Assembly: GCF_900496995.4 (NCBI RefSeq)
Contig: NC_044014.1
Location: 15,402,501-15,466,500, forward strand
Reading direction: 5' to 3'
From: Aquila chrysaetos chrysaetos
Taxonomy: Eukaryota > Chordata > Aves > Accipitriformes > Accipitridae
Length of the DNA: 64,000 nt
Made by a program: the position numbers and the translations under genes. This document shows positions 1 through 15,000 of this stretch, piece after piece. Under the pieces are notes generated by a model. The model searched no databases, was not told the origin of the DNA, and saw nothing but the letters and a program-made list of their open reading frames with translations. The stretch's first letter is position 1, and the number at the start of each line of letters is the position of its first letter.

Positions 1-3000
1 CTGCAATTAATGGAGGCTGCTGCTCTACCTGGACATGATTCTACTCTTCCAGAGGAATACCTCAACTCAAGCAATGAAAATGAGAAGAATAATTGCTCCT
101 CTGTGGGTTTGTCATCTTCATATTCTGCACACAGTCCTGGTAAAAATAACCACATTTCTGTTGTGGATACCAAAGAGAATCAATTGCAGGTGGCTAACTC
201 ATGCTTTTTCTTGGAAAAGTCCCTTCCTTTTTCTCAGGAAAAAAGTACTGTGTTGCCTTCTCTCCACCACTTAACACAAACAAAAGGTGTGAAATCTCAT
301 CTCCAGAATGCTGGCTTATCTCAGGTATTGGATGCTAAGAAAGAGCAAGATGGGAAAAGACCAGAAAGATGTGCACACAATAAAGCTTACAGTATTAAAT
401 CCAGCAACAGTTTTTCAAAAACAAAAGACAAGACTCCAGAAAATGTTTCTGATTCTTGTTCAGTGGAAGGTTCTAGGAAACTTGTACTCTCAGAAGAGAC
501 TGGTAAAAGTGTTCCTTGTTCGTTGCCCTTTAAAGAAGGGTGCATGGACAGCGGCCATATGTCTTCACAACTCTCAGGAGAATTAAAAGTTGAAAGCACC
601 CGTACAGCTGAGTCTATGTTGAATGGAAAATCAAAAAGCAGCTTTGATAGTGAAGATGAGAGTTTGGAATGCAGTCTAGATGATGATGAAGAAGTATTCA
701 TACCACTGCAAGAAATGCTCTCTTCAAGACCCAGGGCACAGGCAGGAACCCTGGAAGAATCTAGTCTTGACAGTTTTTCTCAGGACACCATGACTCCATT
801 ACTGAAGCTTCATGTAAGTGGCTAAAAAAAACCTAAAAAAAGCGTTGCGTTAGCTTTGTTATAATGTATTTTTAATACGATTTTTTCCTTTATTCATAAT
901 GCACAAAAACACAGAGTTATTTGCCTGCAAGCCTGGTTACTCAGCTTAATGGTCCTATGCTGTACAGTGCAATGTAGTCAGAGAAAGAGTGTGCTTGTTA
1001 CTGTGCTTGTCCTTGGAATGGCTGAAAGATGGTTTGTGCAGCCAGATTGTGTTAGCTGTATGCCTTTTGGTGGGTTTTAGGAGTTCTGGTTTTGCTTTTT
1101 CTGCTAAAGAAAAAGGCAGGAGGTTACATTTAGAAGATGTGTGGGGTCTAATGTTTTCATTTTCCTAATAGCGTAAGATTTTTATGAGTTGAAGTTAACT
1201 AGAGGCAATTGATCTAGATGTTGAGAGATCAGTGTGCTAGACTCCAGTCGTATATCCTTGTCACAGTCTGTGATTGTCAGAAATCTGTGTACGAGTTCTT
1301 GATCTGTAAGTGATGTTTTCTTTGAGGTTGAATTTCATGGAAATTGGAAGTATTTTAGAAAGGATTTCAAAAAGCTCTATGACTACTCCTGCTCAGAAGG
1401 GATAGATGAAGTGTTTGAATCCCAGTTTACAGGGTATTATGGTGATGAATTGATCTGTGTTTTTAAAAGTTAGCCTATTTTTTCAATAACAGCTTGTCAA
1501 ATAAGTAGTGATTTTGAAGTTTTATTGTAAAATAATGTTTTAATTAGGAAGGTCCTGCAGTAGGACTTGGTGTGGCATACCTGACAAAGTTGGTACAGGT
1601 TGGAAATGGCTGCATTTAAATAAAAAGATTTTGTACTGAGTCTGGCTGGGTTGGAGTTAATTTTCTTCATAACAGCTGTATGGTGCTGTGTGTTTCGGAC
1701 AAAAACAGTGTTAATGAGAGACCAGTCTTCTGGCCATTGCAGAGCAGTACTTGTACAGCATCAAGGCTTCTTCCCACTCTGCCCCCACAGCAAGCAGGCC
1801 AGAGTAGACAAAAAGTTGGCAGGGGACAGAGCCTGGACAGCTGACCCCAGGAGACCAAAGGGATATATGCCATGCCACATAGTGTCATGCTCAGCCATCA
1901 AAACCAAGCAGGGGGAGTTGATCTGGCATGTAGCCACTACTTGGAGTCTGCTTGTGGGAGGTACTGAGTGATTGCCTTTGCATCACTTTCTCTTTTCCCC
2001 CTTATCCCCTCTTCCTTCACTTATTAAACTGTCTTTATCTTGACCCATGAGTTTTCTTGCTTTTGCTCTTCTTATTCACTCCTCTGCACCACTGGGAGGG
2101 ACTGGCTGGGGTCAGCCCACAGCTATTTTCTACAGTAGAAAACAAACAGCAGAATACCTGTATAAATACTCTTGTCTTCATCTCCTCCCATTTTTAAATC
2201 TCTGAAATGGTTTATTTATTGACTGAGTTACTATCTTTGTAGGCAGATGTTGAAGAGCCATAATTATTTTATCTGTCCTCATAATTCATTATGCAAGCAT
2301 GTTATAGATCAGACTGCTGTGGTTACATACGTATTCTGCAATCTTAACCAACATGTCTACGTAATTAATGGTTAAGACTGATAAACAGATGCAGCCTAGA
2401 TCAAATATTTGTGGCATGTATGTGGCCACAACATTTGGCCTATCCTGTTTCTGCATAATTAATGGCCAAGTAAGACAAAACAGTTAAGAACTGTCCCAAA
2501 ATTTCCATGACCATGGTTTTTGCATATACTAACATTCTTGTCTTGTAAGAAGGGGCATATGTGCATGTCCTAGTTTCAGCTGGGATAGAGTTAACTGTCT
2601 TCCTAGTAGCTGGTATGGTGCTATGTTTTGAGTTCAGTATGTGAAGAATGTTGATAACACTGATGTTTTCAGTTGCTGCTAGTAGTGTTTAGACTAATGT
2701 GAAGGATTTTTCAGCTTCTCATGCCCAGCCAGCGAGAAAGCTGGAGGGGCACAAGAAGTTGGCACAGGACACAGCCAGGGCAGCTGACCCAAACTGGCCA
2801 ACAGGGTATTCCATACCATGGGACGTCCCATCCAGTATAGGAACTGGGAAGTGGGGGCGGGGAATCGCCGCTCGGGGGACTAGCTGGGTGCTGGTCGGTG
2901 GGTGGTGAGCAATTGCACTGCGCATCATTTGTACATTCCAATCCTTTCATTATTGCTGTTGTCATTTTATTAGTGTTATCATTATCATTATTCGTTTCTT

Positions 3001-6000
3001 CTTTTCTGTTCTATTAAACCATTCTTATCTCAACCCGTGGGTTTTGCTTCTTTTTCCCGATTTTCTCCCCCAGCCCACTGGGTGGGGCGGAGTGAGTGAG
3101 CGGCTGCGTGGTGCTTAGTTGCTGGCTGGGGTTAAACCACGACAGTGCACATTGGCATAAAGTCTTGATTCCTCAGTTGTTAAACAGTCATTTTAGACAT
3201 ATTAACCAGATACAAAATAAGGTAAGAGGAATTTAGCTTACCCACAAGATTTTCCACACAGAGACATGCTGCTTGTTACATTTGCAAGGTCTCTTTGAAT
3301 ACCAAAAATCAATGCTGTATTAACTGGCTTCTTTATTAGCAGGTGGACACTTAACTTCTTAAACTAACTTCTCTTACTTTTGGGTAATAGAAAATCCCTA
3401 ATGAGAGAGTATGCTCTTACTGAATTGTGTTTTCCTAAAATGAAGGAGCTCATAGGAAGAAGCTTTGTCACTAGTAAGAGGCTTGCAATTTAAGAAAGTG
3501 GTGTCAGAAGGGCACTGCTTGTCCAAAGAACCGAATTATGGTGATAAAAGATTTCAAATCTGTGTTGTCTGCTACTAGCTGAATGAAACACTGGCTACTG
3601 AAAACTAATTTTGCTAGTGGTTAAGATATTGTGTGTTGTTTTGGTTTTTAATTCTATTTATTAGCTTCTTAATCTGGGTTTGTATTAGGATTTTGATTGG
3701 AAGCTTTGTTTTGACTGATGATTTTGGAGGTGATTTAGCAAACACTGGTGCTTTGCCCTCTAGGGAATCCTGAAAGTAACATAGAGGTACTGAATTGTTT
3801 TTGGAGTTTCTTGTCTCATGCATGAGAATGGGGATTCCCAGGGTCTTGGTGGATGGTAATAATAAAGCTGTGAGGTAAAAGGCTTCTGATGCTAATGCTC
3901 TTTGTGAAGGTTAGCTGGAGATCAGCCCCAGGGAGAGAAGCAGAGACTTGCTTTGCTGTTCCAATCCATCGTGAAGCACAGTTATTTCTAAATTAATCAC
4001 TGAGAGAGACTTGACCATTATATAAAATTGTCAAGAAATTGAGAAACCTAAACTGTTAATCATCTTATTTTTCAGGGTCTCCTTTGAGTTTTTAATTTCA
4101 GATAAAATATCATTAAAATTGGAAGAGATTTCTATTTTGATTTTGTTTATTGTCTAATAATGAATTGATAGCTTGTGGTATTTTTTTAATTTCTCACTAT
4201 TTCATTTACAGCTTTCTAAGCCTTCTGTTGTTAGCCAGGTGTCATATGTGAACAGCTTAGAACATCTTTTAAAGGAGAAAGAAGAATCTAAAAGGTTTGT
4301 TTCTTAAAGCTGCTTTGAAAAATTTGTGATGGAGTTGTGGATGCTTAGATTTACCTTGTCTCTCTGAAATTGCTGGAGTTTGGGTAGCAGCAAGCTAAAC
4401 TTTGCCTTCTGATGCCACCAACATACACCTGATGGGACCTACAAGTGTGGCTTAACTAAAAGCTGAATGGCAGGCTCTTTACAAGCAATAGAGAGTGATT
4501 TGTGATACATCTGTCTACCCCTCAAGAGCCAGACTAAATTTACCGGTGCCTTCTTACAAGTCACTGAGCCAGCTAACAGCTGCTAGTCAGTCATGAAATA
4601 GTATTTATGTAGACTGACTTTTTTCAAAGGCATTTGTAGCTCAGTTTTGGTTTCCGAAGTTGTGTAAACTATTGGTATCTGAGTAGTTAACACAGTTCAG
4701 CAAACAGAACTAATGAGTGTTCTTGCAAAAGATCTTTTGGGTAGAAGGTGTAATGCGGTATATGTACTAATGGCAAATGGTGGTGATGGGTATATGTGCG
4801 ATTAACTGTTTTGCTTAAAGAATCTGACCCTAGTAACTATGGGCTGACTGATTATGGAGTAGTGAATACTCCTATAACTGATACTACTTAACAAATAAAA
4901 TACTAGTATGAAGTTTTTTTAAAAAAAAAAAAAATTTCAACCAGAAGGTTGAAACTTTTGTGCAATTACAAAAAACTATCAGAAGTTGGTTGAGTGTATT
5001 TGTCTCTGACAAACTAGTGATTGATTGTGTTGTTGGAAATTCATTAGGTTTTGGGTAACATCCACTTTTTATTTTGGAATAGCAAGATGCTTGTTTATTA
5101 CACAGATGCAATGTCTTGCCTGCTTTTGCCATATGTAATTGGCTACTGACTCCTGGGTTCACATTCAGAGCTTAAATTTTGTTGTCTTCTGTTGTAAATA
5201 CTAAATGGTGATGATATGTTCTGCTGCTACTGTTATTTCAGGGTAGATGAACTAGAAAAGCGGTTACAGGAAGACATACAAGGAAGGGAAGCTGATTCTT
5301 CAGATGGAGAAGATGAGAATGCCAGTGGAGATGAAGATCTCTCAGAAGAACACAGGTCCTTCCAACTCCAAAACTAATTAAATCTAATCCTTCACTTTTC
5401 TAGCCTTTTTTTCTAATCTTTCTCTCTATTTCCATCTGTTGTTAATATGTTTAACATGAACCATTTTTATCGTCTTTCAGGGTTGGGTGGATTTTCTTCA
5501 ACATTATTGTATTTTAACAATTCAGCTTTCACATAAGGCTGATGTGCACATCATCTGAAAATAACTGTCTCAACCAGCAAATAGCCTTTCCATGTTTAAA
5601 TTCATAAAAGCAATTTTGAATTTTACAGGGCGTTTATAAAGAGATTTTCAGTTGTAGCTCACGCCATACCTGACTACCACCCTGGAGAAGATATATTTGA
5701 TTTATCAACCTCTGGGAAAATCTTCAATCAACATAACCTAGACTTGAGGAATTTTCACTTCATCCCTCAAAATCCTATAGGAAAGCTCCTTTTTAGGTAA
5801 GAATATCCTCTTCACTCAGTTGTGTTTACTTGGACAATTTTCTTCAGTGTTATCAGTTTTTAAGATAAAATAGTATCTTTGCCTGCGAATGAGCTCTGTC
5901 TTACTAAGTAGGCAAGACTGACTCCCTTTCCCTGGAATTCTCTTTTCCAGGTTAGCTTTACAGAACAGTGAATTGTTACTTGAAGCTTCCCTTCTTTCCT

Positions 6001-9000
6001 CCTCTGGAATTCTTGAAAAACATCTTAAATGAGACACAAGGGAAAAAAATAGGTGTTGTGGCCTCTTCCATATTTCTACTGTGTTGGGCTGTCATTGATA
6101 ATCTGACCAGTTTGTGAAAGATAAATCCAGAAGTGGAATGTTATAATGAACAAAAGCTTAACTATCCCAAGACAGGAAGAGGACCTTTGTGGTGAACTGA
6201 TTTGTGACCTGCTGGTGTTGGATTATGTTTGCTGAAAGACTTTTAGATGTTTTTGTCCTGAATGGGCCTGTGACTTAAGGCTCCACCTAATGAGGGTTGC
6301 AGAAAGTCACAATTTCTGACATCTGTTAGATTCAGTCACTGAGCTATCAGTGTGTCTGTGTGGATGTAAACAACTGTTCTGTAACTCATAGGGATTTGTA
6401 TACTATGTATGTGAGGCTGTCGGATGACAAATAGCTGGACAAATTCTTGCCTAATACCACAAGTGCAAATCTTGAAAAATTCTGGTTATTTCAGTTGGCA
6501 TTTTATTCCGAACTTGCATCAGTGAAACTGAGAGAATTCATTTAATCTTAAAGTATTTTGTATCCATGTGTATGTGCTATTGTGGGTGTGAAGAGGAGGA
6601 GGCTGGCTTTTCCTCATCTCTTGAGGAAGTGATGTTTGTGATATACTCCTTTGGCTTCAGGCCTCTATTAATATGTTTTGAAGATCACAAGGATATAAAC
6701 TGCAAAAGTATGTTGTAAGTCAGTGACTGGAGGAATGAGAATTAAATGAATCTTCCCTTGCAGAAGGCAATTATGATATAATTGCTTATGCATTCTGCCC
6801 AGTTGGCACAGCTAGCATGTACTGGCTGTCCAGTTGGCACATGGATGTCTTCCTAGCCACTTGCTCAGTCAGACAAATAAAGGGTATATGGAGAAGTTAG
6901 GACACAGATCTCTCAACAGAGCTATCTGTTTCAGTAGATGCTGAGAATAGAAGAGACTAAAGAAGGGTATGTGGAGAAAATGGATATCATATTCGGCTGC
7001 TTATGACATACCTGACTTTCTAAAGAAGACTGACGCTAAAATAATTCAGTAATAAAAATGACATATTTTCTGTTCTTCCAACAGCTACTTTTTGCACCTC
7101 ACAAATTTGCACAGTGAGATTAGACTGTTTGATTTTAATTGCTTTAGTTTGCCTTCAGACTATATATTTAAAAGATTATTGTAAAAATTTCAAACAAAGA
7201 TTTTTGTCTTCTAAGAGTGTACGTAAAGGTCATTGGACAGTAAAAAGTCTTATTCACTGGTCTCATTGAGCATAGCAGTCCATCTGTGTAGACAGGCATG
7301 ATGGTTCATTGTGCAATAGTGTAGATCAATGTTTGAAGCTATTGTTCTCTAATAATACAAATGTTTCCAAATTATATAGTATGGCATTCTGGAGAAAAAG
7401 ATAGTTGTAAATAACAAAGGAGGTTGAATTACTATAGTATTTCACATAGGTGAGAGCATAAGAATAACATCTGTTTTGGATGTTCAGATCTTTGTTTGCT
7501 GTTGATGGTGATCTGAGGGGTGGGGAGGTTCTTACGCTTTTGTGAAAGTGCTGGTTCAACCACTAATTGATTTTTCTCCTCTTTCCCCACCCCCATCTTT
7601 GTCTTACAGTTCTAGTGTAACACAGCAGCTTTCTTTAGCTATTAATGGTTTTCTAAGTTCTGCTTACGGTTGTGTCTTGTGTCCCGTACCAATTCTAAAG
7701 TGGCTTTTCCAGGTAAGTCTATACTATTCATGCAGTTAAACTGCAGTTATACTGTGTATATTCTTCCTGGAAGCCAGTTGTAGCAGGAATAATCAGAACA
7801 AGTTTGTGAATCTGTTGGTTAACAACTTTTGCATCAAAAAATCTTTCTTTCTAAGTTCTGATTTGTTCTCCAGTCTGAACTACTTTGATTGTCACTAGGG
7901 GTAGAACACTAGGGGCAGCTTTTTCTCCACACTTTCTGAGTGACTGCAAAGCTGCACGTCCCTGTCCATCTTCATACGTATTACTGCATTTGAAAAGGGT
8001 ACAGTACATGCTAGGTGAGAAGAGACTTCAGGATATAATAGTGTGAGCCAAATCACAAGCAAATGTTAATCTTATTTCCTTCTACCCTTAAAGTACATGC
8101 TGCATTATGCACAAGTGCAAAGTATCACCTTCTAAATCATCAGAGATACCTGCATTATCAGATAATTCTCATTTGGAAAAGGTTGATGTGCATTATGACT
8201 CAGGAAAAAGTCTGGAGCTATTCTCAAGGAAATGTGGTGTCTGTCTGTTTTGTATATGTCTGTGTCCATGTCTAAATCCCCAGGAATTTACCTTGTTCTG
8301 TTACTCATAAAAACACCCCTTTCTAATCTCCATTCTATTATTATTTACCACATTCTAACTGTGCCTGAAAAAACCTGGACTGCCTGTGAAATTGCAGCCT
8401 GGGTCTGTTGACTGGCTTTGTGCTTTTGCCGAAAGCAAAATGTTTTGCTCCTGCATGTCCTTCCCTCCAGCCAGTAAAAAATTGCCTTCCACCCCTTCTG
8501 TGAGCCCTGGTGTTCCTCTAATAAGGAGGAAGTGTGAGCCAATTCAGCTCACTTACAGAGCAGGAAACTGTAAAGCACTTGGGGGAGAAAAAGAAGAGGT
8601 TTTTTGCTGGGCTAGTGAAGTGCTTCAAGAAACCTGAACTGTACTTCATAGTTGTGTTTTTGTAGTTAAACAGTTCTAAGAAAAACTAAGGATTCATTGT
8701 TTCAGTTTAGTATTGCTTATGCTCAACTTGCCCATGGCTGGGCAAGGTTGTAGTTAACTCTGTTGCCCCCGCTCCCCATCAAGGAGTCCAATTTGATAAC
8801 AGATGCAAATAGGTTCCAAAGGGATACATGATACTTGCCATTCTCTTAACCCTCAGTACCTTCGTATGAACCAACAGATTAAACATGGGTTTACAGCATT
8901 CTGATATTGCAAATAATTAATTTTAAAGTATTCATAGCATCTGTGCACTGCTTGAAATAATCAATATTCACAATATTCTTGGTGTTCTCCTTTGGTGTAT

Positions 9001-12000
9001 CTTGCTTACAGAGGCTTTGGGGTTGGATTTTTTTCTGTTACTGTTTCTTATTTTATTTTACCAAGGAGTTGGTTTATTCTTTTTTAATTAAAAGAAAACT
9101 GATGCCATCATGCAACTTGGTGTTTGACATGTAGCTTCTTTTCTCTCCACAGATGATGTCTGTTCATCCTGACTATTTTGTTTCCACCCAGATTTTAGAC
9201 AGGTTGATGGAGATAACACTAAAAAATGGTGAGTATTTGAAGGATGGAAAACTGACCACCTGAATGAAGGCATTTCCCTTCTGTTAAGTATAGAAAGGTA
9301 TTGGGGAGGAATTAAAAGGCACTGGCTCTGTTCTGTGACTTTTGGCATGAATTTAGGCTCTTCTGTTACTTACGTAATGCTCAAATGCTAGGAGTTATTC
9401 TTCACTGAGTGTGTGCAAGCTGTACCACAGGACGTGGTCCTGGCATGTATTTGCAAAGCAGTGCATCTGGTACAGCGCCTTTTAAACTCACTTCTGTTAT
9501 TTCACAAATAGAATTGACCTGAAGAGGAGCCCAGTCTGCTAAGAAGTATATTCTCCTTTCCATCTCTTACTCTGGAAGATGCAGACATTCATTTCATAGC
9601 TTAAGGACTACAAGATGTTTTTCACATAGTCATACCCAGTATGTAGCACTGCGTAGTTTACTTTCTAGATAAATGGCAAAAGTGAAGAGAATCATACACC
9701 TGCACAAAAACACTTTCAAGGATCTGCTTCAGCCCACACTGCTGCTCATGTCTTGTGTGTTTTGCCTTCCTTCATCTGTACTCTCAAATACTTCTCCAGT
9801 ACAAGTTCCTTTGTATGTTCTTCATGTCCACACTTTATTCAGATCCATCAAAAGTCACTAATTCATTTAAGCCTGCCTGTTAACATTGTTCAAGTAATGT
9901 GTTTCTCTTGAAGTACTTGCTCAGGTCTGTCCAAACTGTACCCCATATTTTGAATTTTGCTTGAAATCAGACTGTGAGCTGATATGAGAGGGAGCGTAGC
10001 CTCCTTTATTTTGTGCTTTGCTGATACTAAGCTTGATTCTGAATGAACAGTTCAAGCTGATGAATAAGCATTCAAAGAATTAATGCTGTGAGAGATCCCA
10101 GCAGATCTCTGACTTCAGAGCAGGATCGAATAGGCTACAGTTGTTCCTGGAAAGTAGTCTACCCACTTTAAAATTGCCAACTGTGGAGTCTTTAAACCAT
10201 TCTGAGACATTCTGTTCCAGTGCTTAACTAAGGATGCATCTTTTTTGTTGGTTTTTTTTTGTTTTGGTTTGGTTTTTTTGTTACCGAATTGAACATCAGG
10301 ATCTGAAGCTGCAGTGTCTTGAGTGTTATGTTCCATTATATTTGGTTTTTTTCTTACAAACTTAGGTCTAAGACACAAAATTGACCCAATTCAGAATTCT
10401 AGTGACTTCTGTCATTGTTTCGAAAACACTGTGTGTAGTTTGATGTTTCCTTGCTAGTTCAGTGTTCTATAGAGAATCCTCTGTACAGTTTGCAGACTTT
10501 CAGATACAAGTCATCATACAAATCAGCCCTCTTTGCAATGAGCATTGTTCCTTACTTCTATCAAATAAGTGAATTCCATCTGTTTAGCACTTCTTTTCTA
10601 GAAACATTGCCTGTTTTCAAATCTTATTTAGCTCTACTGCAGTCCCACTATAACACCCTCTTGCCTGTACCTACACAGAATGGTAATTTATGTATCCTCT
10701 TAAAAGTAAATATTGCCTCCCTGATTATTCTGCTGTTTATGATGAAAGAGAGCTGTGAGGTAAAATGAGTGGAACTTTAAAATAATTCACCTGTTACATA
10801 GGCAACATGTTTCTCTAGCATAAAACACCGTGTTAGACTATTTTTTTTCCCCTCATCATTCTGAAAATAAGCATATTGTTCAATGTACCAACTCTTCTGA
10901 GATGAGAGCTGGTAGAATTGATGCAGACTGCTCAGCTTTTTTCCCTTAAAAGGAACTAATGCTAAGAACTAAATTTAAAACTAATCCATTCCATGTCTTT
11001 TACTTGTAGCTTCCATCAGTGATGAACAGTCTAAACCATGGATTCCTTCACTAGCTGATGTGTCAGCTGTTTTTGTCAATATGGGTGTTGCGTTTAGATC
11101 TCTCTTTCCATTGCAGCATCTTCAGCCCAACTTTAACGAGTGTGATATTTTGTAAGTGTTTTCCTTTTGATATTTATTGCTTAGATCCTGTGAAAGCAAG
11201 CCTTGTGCTTAGAATGTAGAATCAGAAGGTTCTCCTTTATTTCCCTTCCCTTCCATCAAGCCATACTCTTCTATAAATTCTCAGCTCAGGTCTTCATAAG
11301 AGTAAATAAACCAGAACTTCAGACAATGCCTGACAGGTAAGGATTCAGCAAACCAGAGCTTTGTCCTTTGTCCTGCACCTTCCTAATAGAGGTTTACAAG
11401 AATTGTTGCCTAAATAGCTGGGCAGAATTGTAAGTAATTGGTTACAAGTTGAGATAGATGTGTGTGCTCTGTAACTGAGAATTGTTTTGATTTGAAGGTA
11501 TTTTGAATCGTGCAGAGTTTTGTTTTTTTTTCTTCAGTTTGATGCAAATAAGCCTTTGTGGGCTTTTAAATTGTTGATTTATTGCTCAGATTAGTGTCTC
11601 TTTTATTAGAAGTCAGATGCAAGAAACAGTGAGTAAACATCAGCCAAGAGAAGACCTAACCTCTGCCAATCCAGCCTTCTTCAGTCTACCAGAAAACAAT
11701 TTAATCAATGTGATTAAGGTGAGAAAACTCTAGTTATTTTGGGAGGGGGTTTTGTGGGGGTGGGGTGTGTTGTGTTGCTTTGTTCTGTTTTTTAGCAAAA
11801 ACCCTGGTGTCTTAATCTACTCCTGGGCATGTTTTGTGAGTAGATGCTATCCTGGGGTTTCTGCTGAATCAGATATTATTGCAGGCTCGTTGCAGTCTCT
11901 AAAGTTTCCTGATTTCTATTGGCTTCACTCACAATTGCACAGTTCTGCTGCCTCCCTTTTCCAGCTGTGGCACTTCATCAAACGTCTCTGCTCCCTTGTG

Positions 12001-15000
12001 TAGAAAAAACTATCCATTTCTGTGTTCCAGTGGAAATGGGAAGGGGAGTTGATGTTGGGTGGTATGTTTTATGCTGCTTCAGTGTGTTAGTGCAGCTCTC
12101 AGAGGTATGTGATCAGTCCCTGTGCAGCACAAGGTGAATGAGGTGGGAGCTCCTGGAAGGCAGGTAGAGCTGTGACTGACTCTTCTGTGGAAGTGAGCTG
12201 TTAGATCCATGCACTGTGTCCTGTGAGACTGTAGGCTGAATGAGTGCTGGTCACACCTCACAGGCTAGTTCTCTCTGATTAAAGGTTGTATGGTGAAAAT
12301 GCTGACTTTATAACTGATTTCAGAGTTCCTTGTGGAAGTATTTAAATCTTCCTAACATCATTTCTTTAGAGATTTTTAACTGTAAAATCACTTAGTTCAA
12401 GAGAAAGCAGTCAGAGCATCTCCACTAGAGACAGGGTACATATATCTTGATAAATTTATGTTCTCATTTACACACACATCCCATATTGTAAGTAACCCAT
12501 GTGATAATGCTTGGGTGGGGAAAAATCTCTTGATTTATGTTTTCAGTATTACTTGTGTATTTAGAAAGTGTCAGTCTTTTGTTCAGTTAGATGAGGATTG
12601 TCTGTGCAGTGGAGAAAGATCTTCCCTACTCCTGTAATGTCCAGGGAATATTGCCATGTTCAAAAGATGAGCCTCTAGGAGGTCTGTTAAAAAAAACTAA
12701 AAAAAAAAACCCAAACAAACAAAAAAAAAACCAAAAGAGTGCAGTTACTGGCAGATGGGGAGATGTTAGTACACAGGTGTTGCAAGAACAATATATCATT
12801 TGAGGTGCATTTTAATGTGAGGGTGGAAAACTTAAGTTCTCATCCCACTTTAAAATAAGCTAACCCAATTTCAGATTTTAATGCTTTTTATTTCTTTTAA
12901 AGTTTCTAGGTTTCTGTACAACAGTAATTCAAGGTGGATACACTGATCAAGAAATATTGCTGCTGCTTCTATTGCTATTTAAAATAAGCTTGGAGAAACA
13001 GTTAAAGCAAATTCCTTTGGTGGATTTTCAGTGCCTTTTCATAAAGCTTCTGATAAGTATAAAAGACTGGGATACAAAGGTAACTTTATAAATAATTTCC
13101 TTGTACTAGATTTATGAAACTGCAACTTAATTTTCAAGAAAAACTTCTGAAGTTTTCATTTTTTTTCTTGACGTATCAGAAAAATACTGCTTGAAAATGT
13201 AATATGAACAAATTGGGAGTTTTGGATTTGTGTGAGATATAGGAGGTGGGTGGGTATACTGAGAGGGTTTTTGTCCCATAACATTATGATTGCCTGTCCT
13301 CTTTGCAAGGCAACTGTTGTATTGAACTTACTCTTATATTTACTAAAATAGCTGTATGTTTAAAATGGCTCTCTGAAGAAATGATTGCACTAAGCTGATA
13401 AAATGTCATTAAAAGCAATCTAATCTCAACTACCCTACTATAAAATAGTATTTAGTAGACTTAACTACAGGTGCAATGCAGAAATACCTTTATGCACATC
13501 ATTTCTTATTAGATCAATTCCTTTTAATGTTTATGCTCTGTATGTTTCTAGGGAGTAGATGTGTACTCCTTTGCAAATAAAACAAATGCCCACCATATCC
13601 ATTCTTCAGTATGGGGACTTTTGTTGTTGTTGTTTTAAAGATGCCCGAGCTCTGCCTGGCAGTGAGTGAACTCTCCACTCATCACCATAATCTCCTGTGG
13701 CTAGTTCAGCTGGTGCCTAGCTGGATAATACGTGGACGGTAATGACACTGTAAAATCAGAAATATGTAGTATCATTAACAGCTAATTTATTTGTATAAGC
13801 ACAAAGTCTGATAAATGCAATAGGTATTAAATTTTCTTTGGGTGATTCATGTCTGCTTTTAAGTGTTAATCTGTTAGGTGTTCTATATCTTTGAAATTAA
13901 TAAATTATAATGTATCTGAGGAGAATGAATTGGATGCTCAATTTCAGGCTTGGAGGCAAGCATCTAGTGTTTATTTGTGCAGAAGAAAAGCTGCAATGAG
14001 ATAAGGGTACTTACATTTTACTAGTCTCTTTACTAGTTTAATAGCACCTATATTGAGAGAATCCAATTTAATAGTTGTAGGCAAGTTTATGTCTAGGGAA
14101 GCCATGCATAGCCTCATATACTTTGTAGAAACAGCGTGGATTTAAGAAATTCTCTGGGAAAGAAACTTTTTTGTTTTTCAGGGAAGTAAGAAGACGTCTT
14201 AGCCTACTGATAATTTCAAAGCTTCTTAATAAAAAGCATATAGAAATACCTGATGACAGTGACAAGCAGGTACTGCATATATGTGTTGTATTTGTATAAT
14301 TTGAAAGTTTAGAAAACACGTATATTATTTTTTGTGTTTTATGTTTTAATACTGTAAGCCTATTTCCAGGAACCTTGCAAAATGACCAATTAGTAATTTT
14401 TAGTTTAGATTAGTATTAGAAGTATATTTGCACATGTGTGTAACCTGCATGTTCTGCAGCTTGTGAGTGCATTATTGTTTATGTGCCTAAACATTCATTT
14501 TGGACGTTGGAAAGAGGCCTATGCTTCTTTCAGTCTTCCTTTTGTGTTCATGTAGAGTCACTCTTTGTTTTCCTAGGGTTGATTTTTTTTTTTATTGAGG
14601 CAACATACAAACACTTCAGTATGTGAATAGTCAAAAATTACCCAAAGCATGAAAACTTCCATTTTAATTAAAAATCCCCTTTATGTTCTTGTCTTAGTGG
14701 ACAAATAATATTGTAGTGGCACTAGGTTTCCAATTTTCTATTGCCAGTAAACCACTCCAATTTCTTAATGCTTGTATCTGTAGATGTCTCTTCTGCATCA
14801 TTTTGTGGTGTACATGAAACCTTCTAATCTACTAAAGAAGATGAGAGAAGGACTGGAGCAGCAGAATGCTGCTGGAGACTACCTTCATACAAAACTAGAA
14901 CAGGAGGTATATAGCTGATAGTGCTTTTTTGCATTTGTCTTTTTATGCGCCTTCTACAATTTTGAGAATGTTTCTTTTAATTTCTGTTAACTGAGGACAG

